A stretch of DNA of 64,000 bases from Coccinella septempunctata (taxonomy: Eukaryota; Arthropoda; Insecta; Coleoptera; Coccinellidae), in contig NC_058197.1 in NCBI RefSeq assembly GCF_907165205.1, positions 1,428,501 through 1,492,500 of the forward strand. The letters are read 5' to 3'. The first letter of the stretch is position 1; the number at the start of each line of letters is the position of its first letter. Shown one piece after another: positions 54,310 through 64,000 of the stretch. The translations under genes were made by a program, and so were the position numbers. The notes below the pieces were generated by a model. The model saw only the letters and a program-made list of their open reading frames with translations. It searched no databases and had not been told where the DNA came from.

Positions 54310-55085
54310 TCATAAATAAAATATTTCAGAGTCCGAATCTGAAGATTCGGAATCGAAAAAAAATGAGGATTTGTATAAATCTGGAGGTTCCCTTTCCAAC
54401 TTTTCATATAAATATCTATAAATGGGGTACACAGAGGGATCGCTTAAGTATTTCAAAAAAGACAAATATTTGAGAGGAGGAGGATTATAAACTAAAACAT
54501 TTTTATACATTTCAGAATCAATTGATTCAACACAATGAGAGTGACATTTACTATAGTAAGAATTAATCAATATGGATTTTTTTAACAGCAATGCTCTTCT
54601 GTCAACATGAATTGAAAAATAATCATTCAGTTTACTGAACGTGTCCAAATAAAGACAATGCGACATATTTTTCGCTGGCATATCTGTGTATTCCATAACA
54701 TGAACTTTGAAATTTCATTAATCGTACATATATATGAATCAGATTTGATTAAATTCCATTCGAAATGAAAATCTGCGTGATTTTCATCATCATCATCATC
54801 ATCATCATCATCGCCCTCATTTGTCTTTGTCCACAATATGGATTTGCCACGGAACCAATCCATCATTAGATCATGATGAGGACCCAGTATCCATACTTCG
54901 ATTATGTCAAAGGTTGGAATCAATCCCTGTAAGTACAATATGAATTGTCCCACGAGCATCCAATCCTTTATTGGAAACTGTTCAAATTCTTCATATTGTT
55001 GTGGAAACTTTTTGATGAATTTCTCAGACAAATTCGGGTCGTATGAGAAAGTTCTCTCAATGGCTGTTACAGCATAATTCATCAT
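54310..55085 (-). pseudogene. Polinton unknown gene, probable frameshift
   Basis: Frame 55085-54627 (MMNYAVTAIERTFSYDPNLS, WMLVGQFILYLQGLIPTFD, then a run of nine aspartates encoded by ATC/GAT repeats at 54787-54814) and frame 54696-54310 (SHCLYLDTFSKLNDYF onwards, acidic end ESSDSDSE) overlap by 70 bases. Reading across a one-base shift near 54697 gives one protein of about 255 aa. No family recognised. The repeat-encoded aspartate run may vary in length. Confidence 0.5.
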
Positions 55086-55115
55086 TATATTTCTCCCCCT
55101 CTCACCCTCTGGAAT

Positions 55116-58100
55116 CTAGGATGATGATGGTATTCGATAATGACCCCAAGGTAGAGTACAATGTGAATTAGGTAGGTTGTATCTTTTATCGTCTCTACTA
55201 CACAATGCAATTTTCTCCTGTTCAATTGAAAAAACATCATGACATTTAGATATTATATTTCTTTGTCTTACTAATTTAGTGTTGGAATCAATCAAGCATT
55301 TCAAGTAGTCATCGAAAGAAAGGCTTTTAATCACATTCCGCTTTATGCCTTTCACTTTTTTTATTTCCTCTTTATCAACACGAAATGAGTACATTTTTGA
55401 TCTTAATCCTACGAAATCGGTCATAACCTTACCATTATTCTCATCCTTCATCAAACCCAATACTTTTTTATTGACTTGAGGAATTCCATATGGATTTCCT
55501 TTAGGATAGTCAGATGCATCAAAGCGTGCGTAGCAATCTCGTTTTATGCACTCATAGGGATTTTGATTTGAGACCTCATAAGTTAAACTATCAGTATCTA
55601 CATAATTCAATATACTTTCTTTGAAATTAGGTTGGAAATAATCGTAATGAAATTCGTACAAGCAAACCTTTGAAATGTCTAATACAGACATTCCTACATA
55701 TATTGGTTTATCGATTGTGATTAAACGCTTTTGCAATTCAATAGCGACTAGATTTTCTCCGAAGATCATTCTATCCTTGTAGAAAGGGCTAGAAATCAAA
55801 TTCATTGCACCATATCTGCCATACCATTTGTTGACCAATTTAACTTCTCTATGCTTCCGGACGTTTTCAATCGTTTTCCCATACACAGCATTAACCATTA
55901 ATTTGAAAAGATTTTTTTCAAAATTGTTCTTTGCTGTCTGCCTCAAATGTGTATTTTTGTCAATATACATTTTGAGCCAGGCAGATTGTTTGAATTGAAG
56001 AACTCTATGGACTTCTTCCAAAACAAGTCCATGACTCAAGGCTTGTTTCAACGTCCTATAATGCACGATATAATTTTTTTATGATAAAGGGTAGTTAATA
56101 ATTTCGGCAACTTTGATCCAGGTGGGATACGTGATTCCGCACAGAATGGCAAGTCTTTGTGCTTGTCGTGTATTTCGGCGGGATATTCCAAATCAACCTC
56201 TAAAATATATCCCTCGGGAGCATCATCAGGTATTTGTGTAATATCTATATTTGTGTCTGTCCACTTGAATCCCCCATATGGCAAAAACTGACTCATAGCC
56301 CAACCATATGAGTTATTCACATCTAAGTAGAGTAAATACTTTTCAGGTTCATTAACATCGAATTTTGGCCCCATATATTTGTTATTAGCCGTAGAGTATC
56401 TGTTTGAACACTGACTTTTTCCACCTCTTATACCGTTTTCTATGAATAGTAATATGTCAATATCTTTAATGATTTCTAATTTGATTTTTGTTGTTTTAAG
56501 CATACATTGAAAGGTATAACCCGGAAGGGTGTAAAAATGAATAGGATCTAATTCATACTCTTTTATACAGCTATTGCGGAATTGTTCAAACACATCGGCT
56601 AAAAGCATAATATCAGTTTTAAGATATAACATCATATAATCTTTCAATGATTGACAATTGAATGTGGACCATATTAGTTGAGCGTGTAGATATTGTTCAT
56701 CACTTATCTCTTCATAATTCAATTTGTTGTAGAATTTCTCAATGGACGGTAGACATGTATCATTCAATTTATCAACACTACTAATATAGTCATAGGGAAA
56801 CACACCTTTTTTAGTCAAAAGTTTGAATGCATCATCATTATAGTCGAAAAATTGTTTTTTCAATTCAATAAACTGATTCAATGAAAGATATGAGGCTAAA
56901 TTCTCTAGTGAACTGTTGAGAAAACGTAAACTATCAATGAACCTGAATTTTATTTGAGTATTTTCATCATATTTCGTAAAACTAATATATTTTTCTTTAT
57001 TTAATGGTAGAAGAGAAACGCGGCCCTGTTTTGCAATCTCCTTGATAAGAAAATGTGCGTCATATCCACCTAGATTATGGAAAACTACTGGTATGATAAA
57101 AGACTTTTTGAAATTGAGATTACAACTATTGTGAGCCCACCCGCGGCACACTCCAGTAAAGTGATCATGGTCCATGACTATTTTATCATCCGCTTTGAAT
57201 GTTTTCTCACATATATGGCATATAACTCGACTATGTGAACCAGTTGAGTTTATGGGTTTCACATGATTAATTATTTTGCATAACCTATCTGCAATCTCAC
57301 ACAATTTATTCGAGAACCATTCCATGCAATCAACCCCAGTATAGCTCTCATAATATGACGGTACAATGTCCTCATAAGAACTTTTCAAATAAAAACCTGC
57401 GCTGATAGGTTTGTGTTCTTGATACTTTAAACAACTCAAATTTATATCATTGATTGGTTTCAAATATGACTCAAAGTCACAATACATTACAGAAGGACTT
57501 CTCTGTTTGTATCTGTAATTTGTAAAACTAACATGAGACTTTTCTGGAAACTGTATGTGACATGGCTCATGATTCGAGCACAATTCGATATGTTTCCCTA
57601 GTTTTTCTTCTGTAGTGAAATAATTAAGACATTGATCGCATATGAACTTATTTTTTTTAGACTTACTAAGTTGTTTCGACACTAACCTCGACAAGTTCTT
57701 AATATACACATAATGATATTCTATTTTGGCATCAATAGGAGCATTTTTCCCATCATCAATATGGTAATATATATTCTGAATTAGAAGTAAATTGGCATGT
57801 CTTTGTGGAATTTTGGATTTGCAGATACGAGATGGAACTACAATGAAATCATCATTTTTAACCATTTGCAGTGAGAAAACATTCACTGAAACATTATTCA
57901 ACATTTCAAACCTCTCTATATCTTTAAGTTTTATAGGAAAATCTATACCATCACAATTAAAAATAGTGCTTGGGTGGGGATACGATGACACTCTATCAGA
58001 GTGGGAAGATGCTGGATGTAAGCATGCAGTAATACTCCACAAAAAACAACATTGATCATTGTTTTTTATATTAATGCATGCTTTTTTGGCCGCAATTTTT

Positions 58101-58798
58101 TCAGGAAGATGGATGAATGAACTACCTCCATTACCCATTTCCACCTTATTCATATTGACTTCTAATGAAACAATTGATTGAAGAGCAAAACCACTCTCTT
58201 TCTCTTGAAATTCTTCAAGTTTTTGTTTGATTATGTTTAAAGCATTTCTTTCAAACCAATCGTTTAAATCTGTTCCCCCATCAATTGTTGCATTTTGTGT
58301 AGGGAAATATTTGAAATCGAGTAGCTCATCATCACCACTTTTTTTAATGAATTGTCCGCAAAATACTAAATTCACTTTAACAATTCCAATACTGCTTATT
58401 GCATTTCTAATTCTATATTTGAAAAGATGAAATGCATCATCGAAAAATTCTTCAACGACCGTATGCTTCAAATTGATTATAACCCCAGTTCTTATTCTTG
58501 ATTCAAATGCTGATTGAACATCCTCCCATTTCACCCGATTACTTCTTACACTTCGTATTCCCTCACCTCTATGCGCATCAAAGGATCTGAGTTGAATTTT
58601 GTATCTTTTCAAATGGCAAATGGCAGATTGAATGCTGAATTTTTGTCCGTGATGAGTATTTTTCATTAAATTTTTCAATAAACGAATATGTTTGTTAATC
58701 AAATTGATCCATTTTTTTCTAATCATGATGTCATTTCCATGAAACAAAAGATTCATTGCATTATGGAATAAATCAATATTACATACCTCCATCTTCAC
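55116..58798 (-). pseudogene. Protein-primed family B DNA polymerase (Polinton PolB)
   Basis: About 1,220 aa across two frames (58798-56048 and 56066-55116) joined by a shift near 56060. N-terminal half: a block with NNDQCCFLWSITACLHP, a zinc site (FICDQCLNYFTTEEKLGKH), Exo I YCDFESY (about 436), and an endonuclease-VII-like CHIC/DHDHFTG/CRGWAH/CN site (about 528-560). Then Exo II FHNLGGYDAHFL (about 570) and Exo III YLKTDIMLLADV (about 725). Palm: YLDVNNSYGWAM (Pol A, about 822), then in the second frame KLMVNAVYGKT (Pol B) and NYVDTDSLTY (Pol C). All catalytic acidic residues are present; only the frameshift disables it. It would copy the element from a terminal protein primer. Confidence 0.9.
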
Positions 58799-59103
58799 AA
58801 TTGGACAATTTCAAAGAGTTGAACTGGTTTATATTTCGGTATTTCCTTCACCCCAAGGAATTTGATTCCAAACCCAGCTCCACTGAATTTCTTTATGACT
58901 TGCTTCAGATGGTCGTTTGCTCGTTTCGGTAGAAATATACACTTTTCTTCCAACTCCAAGAGAATAGATTTCCCGAATCTAGTCTTCAGTAATTTTGCAT
59001 CAATTATTCGATGGACTTCACCCACTATCAAATCCTTAAGTGATGCAATTGGTTTCTGGTGCTGTGAAGGTGAACCACATTGGTTAATTTTTGTCAGATC
59101 CAT
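58795..59103 (-). CDS. Small OB-fold-like protein upstream of PolB
   Basis: 102 aa. The centre reads LKTRFGKSILLELEEKCIFL, then PKRANDHL and YKPVQLFEI, a layout seen in single-domain OB-fold proteins. Its stop overlaps the polymerase start (ATGA-type four-base overlap at 58795-58798), implying co-transcription or coupled expression. A single-stranded DNA-binding role in replication is plausible but not shown. Intact. Confidence 0.5.
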   Translation of the reverse strand: MDLTKINQCGSPSQHQKPIASLKDLIVGEVHRIIDAKLLKTRFGKSILLELEEKCIFLPKRANDHLKQVIKKFSGAGFGIKFLGVKEIPKYKPVQLFEIVQL

Positions 59104-59377
59104 TGTTATAATTTTTATTGTTTTTTTTTTATTTTATGCTGAAATAAATTTCAAATATTTAAGAATATTTCAATCGCTACAAAGTTTGAATACTTACACT
59201 GGAAAATGAGATTCGTCACAAAAATTCACTGAAGAAAAACAATTTCTTATTACTCTATGGACTGCAACAAACTCTGTGATATTTCTTTTTTCATCAAAGT
59301 CAGAGCAACTGAGAATTGAAGACTGATGTTGGAATGGCAGTTCTATTCTTTTTATATTCTTCTCGACCCTTTTTCCC

Positions 59378-60279
59378 CACCATCATGGCCCTTCTTACCA
59401 TTCAAAAAAATAACCAGACTGTTTTCGTTATAAAAGATCTGCATCAAACGAATCTGAACTGAAGACCAATTAAATCTTTTATTTATTACGGTGAGAAACG
59501 CCACTCGACAGGTGTATCGAGAAGAATTAACGGATAGCTCCGCCCTTTGTCATTAAACACAATAAACCTTCAGCCCCCATTAGCGGTCATAATATACCAA
59601 TTTTGGGACAAAGGGAATGAGTAAACCTGTCATTCTTATCACATGAGGTGGAATGCAGACTGACATCTTCGAATACCTATAGCACCAAAACTATTTCGAA
59701 TGGGTAAAATTTACATTTTTATCACGGTTAGAATCCACAGGTATATTGGGGAGTAAAAGAGTGACCATTAATTCAGATAATTGTCATTTTATGATAAAAG
59801 ACCCAAACTGATAGTTTTCTCGAAACATCCTCATAGATAAGAAAAATAAACCCTGTCAAAGGAATCTCATCTATTATACTGGATTATAACCGATCTTTAT
59901 TGCTCGTTTTTTTCCGGCATGCAAAGACACCCTTATTTAAACAATAAAAGACCCAAACGTTTTCTCGGAACATCTCCACAGATGAGAAAAAAAAAACCTC
60001 TGTCAAAGGAACAGAGAAACATTTCCAATTTTATCTATTATACGAAATCATGGACCACCTTTATAGCTTCTTCCTTTCACGCACACAGAGACACCACGCT
60101 TAATTAAACAACGATTTTTTCATCTAACTCTGAAAAATATTCATCAATCAATCTAATAACACACCAGTATAACATTTCATAATCCAACCACATAATGTTC
60201 AAGTACTCCGAATCATACTTTGTCGGATTACTCTTCAGTCGCCATTGAAGTGGCCCAGAATCCGCTTTCCTAACCTACT
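59378..60279 (-). repeat. Polinton right terminal inverted repeat
   Basis: Reverse complement of 46298-47200 with small differences. No gene inside; the 274 bases between it and the OB-fold gene (59104-59377) are non-coding. Confidence 0.88.
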
Positions 60280-60285
60280 CATTGG

Positions 60286-61885
60286 TTCCAAAGGTAGACA
60301 AATTTTCAACTCATTCAACATGAAAATCTCTGATACAACTTTAATGACGTTAAAATTAAATTCGACAACTATTTCGAACGTCAAAAAAATCTTACCATTT
60401 TACGTCATACTTTTTTCACTAGAACACAAAAAGTGAATGAAAGTATAGATATTTTCATAACAGACCGTGAAAATTTGAGCATGAAATATGAATTCAAAGA
60501 TCTTCGAGAATCTTTAGTTAGAGATATATTCATTGCCAACATGAATTCTCATCTTACGAATATACGCCAACGTCTACTGCAGGAAGTCGATATCTCTATT
60601 CAAAAAGCTGTTGAACTAGCCAAATCTGGCTCAACAAAATTCAGAGAAAATCCAGAAGGAGTCCATAGGAGGAACAGAACAAGTCCTTTTTATTAATGAA
60701 AGGAATTCCACTTCATATGAGAAATCTAGGCAATCAAGATCAGGGAGCATCAGTCAATCATCCAGTGGCTCCAGGCGTGAGTTCCAAAATCGAAGATCAT
60801 CTCCCAGTAGCAACAGTGTTTGTGGAAGATGTGGTCAACAATACAGATACAAATGTCCAGCTTCAAATGTTAAATGCAGGTTATATAAAAAACAGGGTCA
60901 TTTTGCAAAATTTTGTTTCAAAAATACAAAATCAGTCAATAAATTAGAAATAAAAGACTATTCAAGTGATGATTGAATTTTTCCTTTTGTCGGTATGGTT
61001 AAAAATAACAATATTGTCAGTCAGAAAAAAAAATCTTGGTCTCTGAATGTTTTCATTGATAATTTTGAAGTCGAATGCATTCTTCATTCTGGTGCTGATG
61101 TTAATATCATGTCAATTGAAACTTTCAGGAAATTGAATTTACCGGATTCATTAATTAGTAAATATCAAATTTCCATTAATAGTTTTGGAGGAAACAAGAT
61201 ACCGGTAATTGAAAAATGTGATCTTAAATGTTTTTTCAATCATACATAAGAAATTTTCACATTTATAATTGTCAGCATATCTTGTCCAACTGTCTTGGGG
61301 TTTACCCACATGTCAAAAAATTGGTATTTTGAATAGAGTTTTCAATCTCACAAATAATGATTATATAATAAAATTCTTAATGAATTTCAGGATGTATTTC
61401 AAGGCCTAGGATGTTTACCTTCAGTCTGCCATATCAAGTTACGTCCGGATGCTATTCCGCATGTCGATCCGCCTCGAAAAGTGCCGTTTGCTTTACATAA
61501 CAAATTGCGAAAAGAGTTAGAAAGAATGGAGAGCATGGATGTCATATCTAGAGTGTCAAAACCTACGTCTTGGGTCAATTCTATCGTCATTACTGTCAAA
61601 AAGTCAGGTCAGTTGGGAATATGTCTTGATCCAAGGAATCTCAACAAAAATATTATGAAAGAACATTTTCCTTTGAAAAACTTTGATGAAGTCAGATCAA
61701 AATTAATCAATGCTACGTATTTTTCACATTTGGATGCTTTGGAACTTTGGAGATTCATAATATAGGTCTTAAAAATTTCCTACAAAGAGCTAGAGAAGTG
61801 AATCTTAAGTTCAATAAAGAAAAAAGTAAAGTAGCAGTCACTCAACTGTTTTTTGGGTCATATATTCAGTAAAGAGGGTGTTAAT
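60286..61885 (+). pseudogene. Second Gypsy fragment: gag end, protease, RT start
   Basis: The same lineage as the minus-strand Gypsy at 17.6-35.8 kb. The gag piece has NESIDIFITDRENLSMKYEF (60433 on), then across shifts knuckle-like CGRCGQQYRYKC and CRLYKKQGHFAKFC (60825-60920). Protease 60995-61249 has LHSGADVNIMS, where the catalytic aspartate is histidine. RT 61481-61765 has KVPFALHNKLRKELERM and WVNSIVITVKKSGQLGICLD, then loses its catalytic core by an internal deletion (61738-61770) and ends in thumb sequence near 61875. Inactive. The 5' side touches the Polinton. Confidence 0.82.
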
Positions 61886-62084
61886 GCAACACTCCTATTG
61901 AATTGAATCTTAATTCAATATATATATTTTTCTTCTATTTCGAAACGATCGTTGAATCAACGCGTCAGTTTCTATAATTAATTCTCCTTTTTTTCGTTCA
62001 TTCATTCATTTGTGTATATTTCAATTCATCATCGGCAAATACGCTGAAAAATCTCGGACTGCATATGGAGACATATTATTATTA
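61886..62084. other. Non-coding, with left arm of inverted repeat
   Basis: Contains ATTGAATTGAATCTTAATTCAAT near 61897 and the arm described separately. No gene. Confidence 0.5.
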
Positions 62085-64000
62085 TTATTATATTACAGTT
62101 AAGAGTTTAGGCATAGCCTATAAACTCATACAATCAAAAACAACAATCATGAATGAAGTTATCAGGAAATAAAGAAAAAACAACAAATGTAGAAAATAGA
62201 ACATAGTCACGAGCGACACTATTCCACGCAACGACGCCAGCCGTCGTAACCGCACTTAAAAGCGTTCACCGATACCGAGTTCACAATAGATGAAGGCAAG
62301 CTATTCCACACTCCAAACACGCGATTTGTCAGAAAGTTTTGTCTCTGTGATGTTTTGAAATTCTCCTTCGCCAGCTTGAAGGCATGACCCCGGAGTCGGC
62401 AGTCGGAGTTCAGGCGGAAAAGGCATCCAAGATCGACCCCAAACAAATTGTGGAGGGCTCGATAGGTGATGATGAGATCACCGCGATTCTGTCTTCAAAT
62501 GTGGACATACCCATGAGGGAAGCCTTTCCACATAGTTAGGTCGCGTAATACCACACGGAAGCCTGGTTGCACGACGTTGGATGTTCTCAAGCATTTCAGA
62601 ATCTCTGCTCAACACTGGACCCCACACAGGGCCAGCGAATTCCAAGATGGGGCGGATGTATGTCTTGTACAGGGCTGCGCATGTAGATGGATCACATCTT
62701 CCGAAAGCTTTCTGAACTAGAAAAAGAGATCGTTGGCCTTGTTAACGATATGGAGAGTATGTTCGGACCAGCTCAGATTTTCAGTAACAACCACACCAAG
62801 GTCACAGTGGCTACTACAAGAAGCGATCGGCATATTATTCAGAAGGTATTGACGTCGGGGATTATGGTTGCCTAAGTGCAAAACAACACACTTCTCCTGA
62901 TTGAGGGGCAATTGCCAATCCCGGCACCACAGGTTCAATTTATCCAGGTCCTCTTGAAGTATGTGAGCTGCGTCATTAGGATTGTTGAATAATTTAGTAT
63001 CGTCGGCAAATTGAGAGCAGCAGGACTTAATAATCTTCGGCAAATCAGAGATGTAAAGGATGAAAAGGAGTGGTCCCAACACGGACCCCTGTGGGACTCC
63101 ACTCAAAACAGGCCTCGAAGATGAAAGGGTCTTGTCGACACGAACTTTGAACGATCTATCAGTTAAGAATGACTCAATCCAGCGAAGTAAACGGCCACGA
63201 ATTCCCAAATGTTCCAGTTTGCAAAGGAGGAGTTTGTGTGGCACACGATCGAATGCGCGTGAAAAATCCAGGTAGACCACATCAACCGGGTGACCCTTGT
63301 CAAGCGAGTATGACCAGGAATTAATGACCTCAAGAAGGTTGGTAATCACTGAACGCCCAGGCAGGAAACCATGCTGACAGTCCGGTATAAGGGAGGTGTC
63401 AAGAGCAAAATGGAGGAAATTGTCAAGAATAATTCTCTCACAGACCTTAGCTACAATTGGAACCAGACTGATGGGACGATAGTTAGAAGCATCACGTTTG
63501 TCCCCCTTCTTAAAGATTGGCGTCACCAGTGCACTTCGCCAGGTAGAAGGCAAACGTGAAGTCTCGAATGAACGTGTATAAATGAGAGAAAGTGGATATG
63601 ATAGCGGCTTTGCACATTCCTTCAGTAGTCTTGCCGAGAAACCATCAGCACCTGGGGAGGAGTTGACTTTAAGAGCTGAGAGATGAGCTTCAACGATAGA
63701 AGGGGTAAAACTTATGTCTGAAATCTCAGAGGAACATCGTGGATCGAGCATCTTCGGGAAGTTCAAGCTTCCTGCGGTAAAAGAAGCAGCAAACGAGTCA
63801 GCTAGAACATTTGCAGATTCTTCAGGACTTGAGCACGGCTGATTGTTGCTGTTGTGAACCAACGGTACGTCAACTTTGGAGTTGAGGGCGAAATTAATAT
63901 AACTTTTCGATTGACGAAGGACGGAGACAGTGCAAATTACAACCAAATTTTCTTCAATTTCCGTTGATTCAACGATCGTTTCGAAACAAAAGAAAAATAT
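61922..64000. repeat. Inverted repeat flanking the last LINE
   Basis: TTTCGAAACGATCGTTGAAT followed by CAACG (about 61937-61963) recurs inverted at 63973-63998, with ATATTTTTCTT outside both. These could be the ends, or inner parts, of an element holding the LINE. The right side is cut by the window end. Confidence 0.6.
62085..63965 (-). pseudogene. CR1-like LINE, RT region, 5' truncated
   Basis: A minus-strand RT frame of 409 aa (63946-62717). It has SSPGADGFSARLLKE, SNYRPISLVPIVAKVCERI, VYLDFSRAFDRVPHKLLLCK, SGVPQGSVLGPLLFILYISD, the catalytic SQFADDTKLF and LPLNQEKCVVLHLG. After a stop near 62717 the C-terminal part continues in broken frames, ending with RGHAFKLAKENFK, NFLTNRVFGVWNSLPSSIV (62446-62219). 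A TATTATTATTATTAT tail on the 3' side (62087-62102) marks its end. Endonuclease is absent, so it was truncated during insertion. Confidence 0.85.

Larger units (their letters stand above)
46298..60279. mobile_element. Maverick/Polinton, 13,982 bp
   Basis: It begins AGTAGGTTAGGAAAGCGG at 46298 and ends in the exact reverse complement at 60279; an AG start is usual for Polintons. Gene set: integrase, protein-primed polymerase B, adenain-like protease, double- and single-jelly-roll-type capsid genes, a PLA2-domain protein and several unknowns. Flanking six-base words differ (TGGGAT left, CATTGG right), so no target duplication remains. The left flank is an R2/R4-like LINE and the right flank a Gypsy fragment. 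The element is partly decayed: frameshift in the polymerase, and two genes cut at a palindrome near 51.6 kb. Confidence 0.93.

Noticed and set aside
54787..54814. ATC repeat as a regulatory or CRISPR-like array
   Set aside because: It is a simple triplet run encoding aspartates in the unknown Polinton gene; no spacer structure exists.

Overview
This window reads as nuclear DNA of an arthropod, most likely an insect. It is AT-rich and almost entirely made of transposable elements of kinds common in insect genomes: Ty3/Gypsy, BEL/Pao, several non-LTR retrotransposon lineages, a Penelope-like element, pogo, hAT and Maverick/Polinton. Only two host-type loci with splice-like signals stand out. 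No tRNA, rRNA or CRISPR array was seen. A beetle is plausible but cannot be shown from the sequence alone.

Left end (1-16.3 kb). A rearranged, frame-broken Gypsy-type fragment lies on the minus strand (0.6-2.9 kb). It is followed by two back-to-back fold-back structures. The second contains a host RNA exonuclease of the REXO1/GOR family: a complete catalytic 3' exon on the plus strand (4076-5217) and a truncated inverted copy on the minus strand (5413-5836). Only the minus copy has its upstream exon (6409-6706), in matching splice phase. A Penelope-like retroelement (about 8.75-11.3 kb) with reverse transcriptase, GIY-YIG domain and a full hammerhead ribozyme motif sits among dispersed repeats. 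Next come a 2.2-kb element with about 280-bp inverted ends, two exons of a DUF4806-type gene broken by an 80-bp insertion, and a hAT transposase relic.

Middle (16.3-36 kb) is a stack of nested elements. A Gypsy retrotransposon on the minus strand runs from a short LTR near 35.8 kb to an integrase tail at 17.6 kb. Its gag is split by two plus-strand non-LTR elements lying head to tail (25.0-28.2 and 28.2-35.3 kb). The second of these is split by a 3.7-kb element with roughly 520-bp inverted ends. The Gypsy integrase is split by a 3.8-kb pogo element whose transposase ends in a PHD-like zinc finger, and that finger is itself split by a 514-bp MITE. An unidentified gene with an acidic run and a possible Myb-like segment occurs twice (16.4-17.6 and 42.5-43.9 kb).

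Right (36-64 kb). One minus-strand LINE carries another LINE inside its endonuclease domain (36.2-40.2 kb). Then come a BEL/Pao integrase, the second copy of the unidentified gene, and two partial copies of a LINE with an R2/R4-like C-terminus. A 14-kb Maverick/Polinton follows (46,298-60,279) with about 900-bp terminal inverted repeats. It retains protein-primed DNA polymerase B, integrase, adenain-like protease, two capsid-like genes, a phospholipase-A2-domain protein, a DUF8207-type relic and several unknown genes, but no recognisable packaging ATPase. A second Gypsy fragment and a CR1-like LINE close the window. Nearly every element is broken by frameshifts, stops or insertions. The REXO1 catalytic exon and several Polinton genes are the most intact reading frames.
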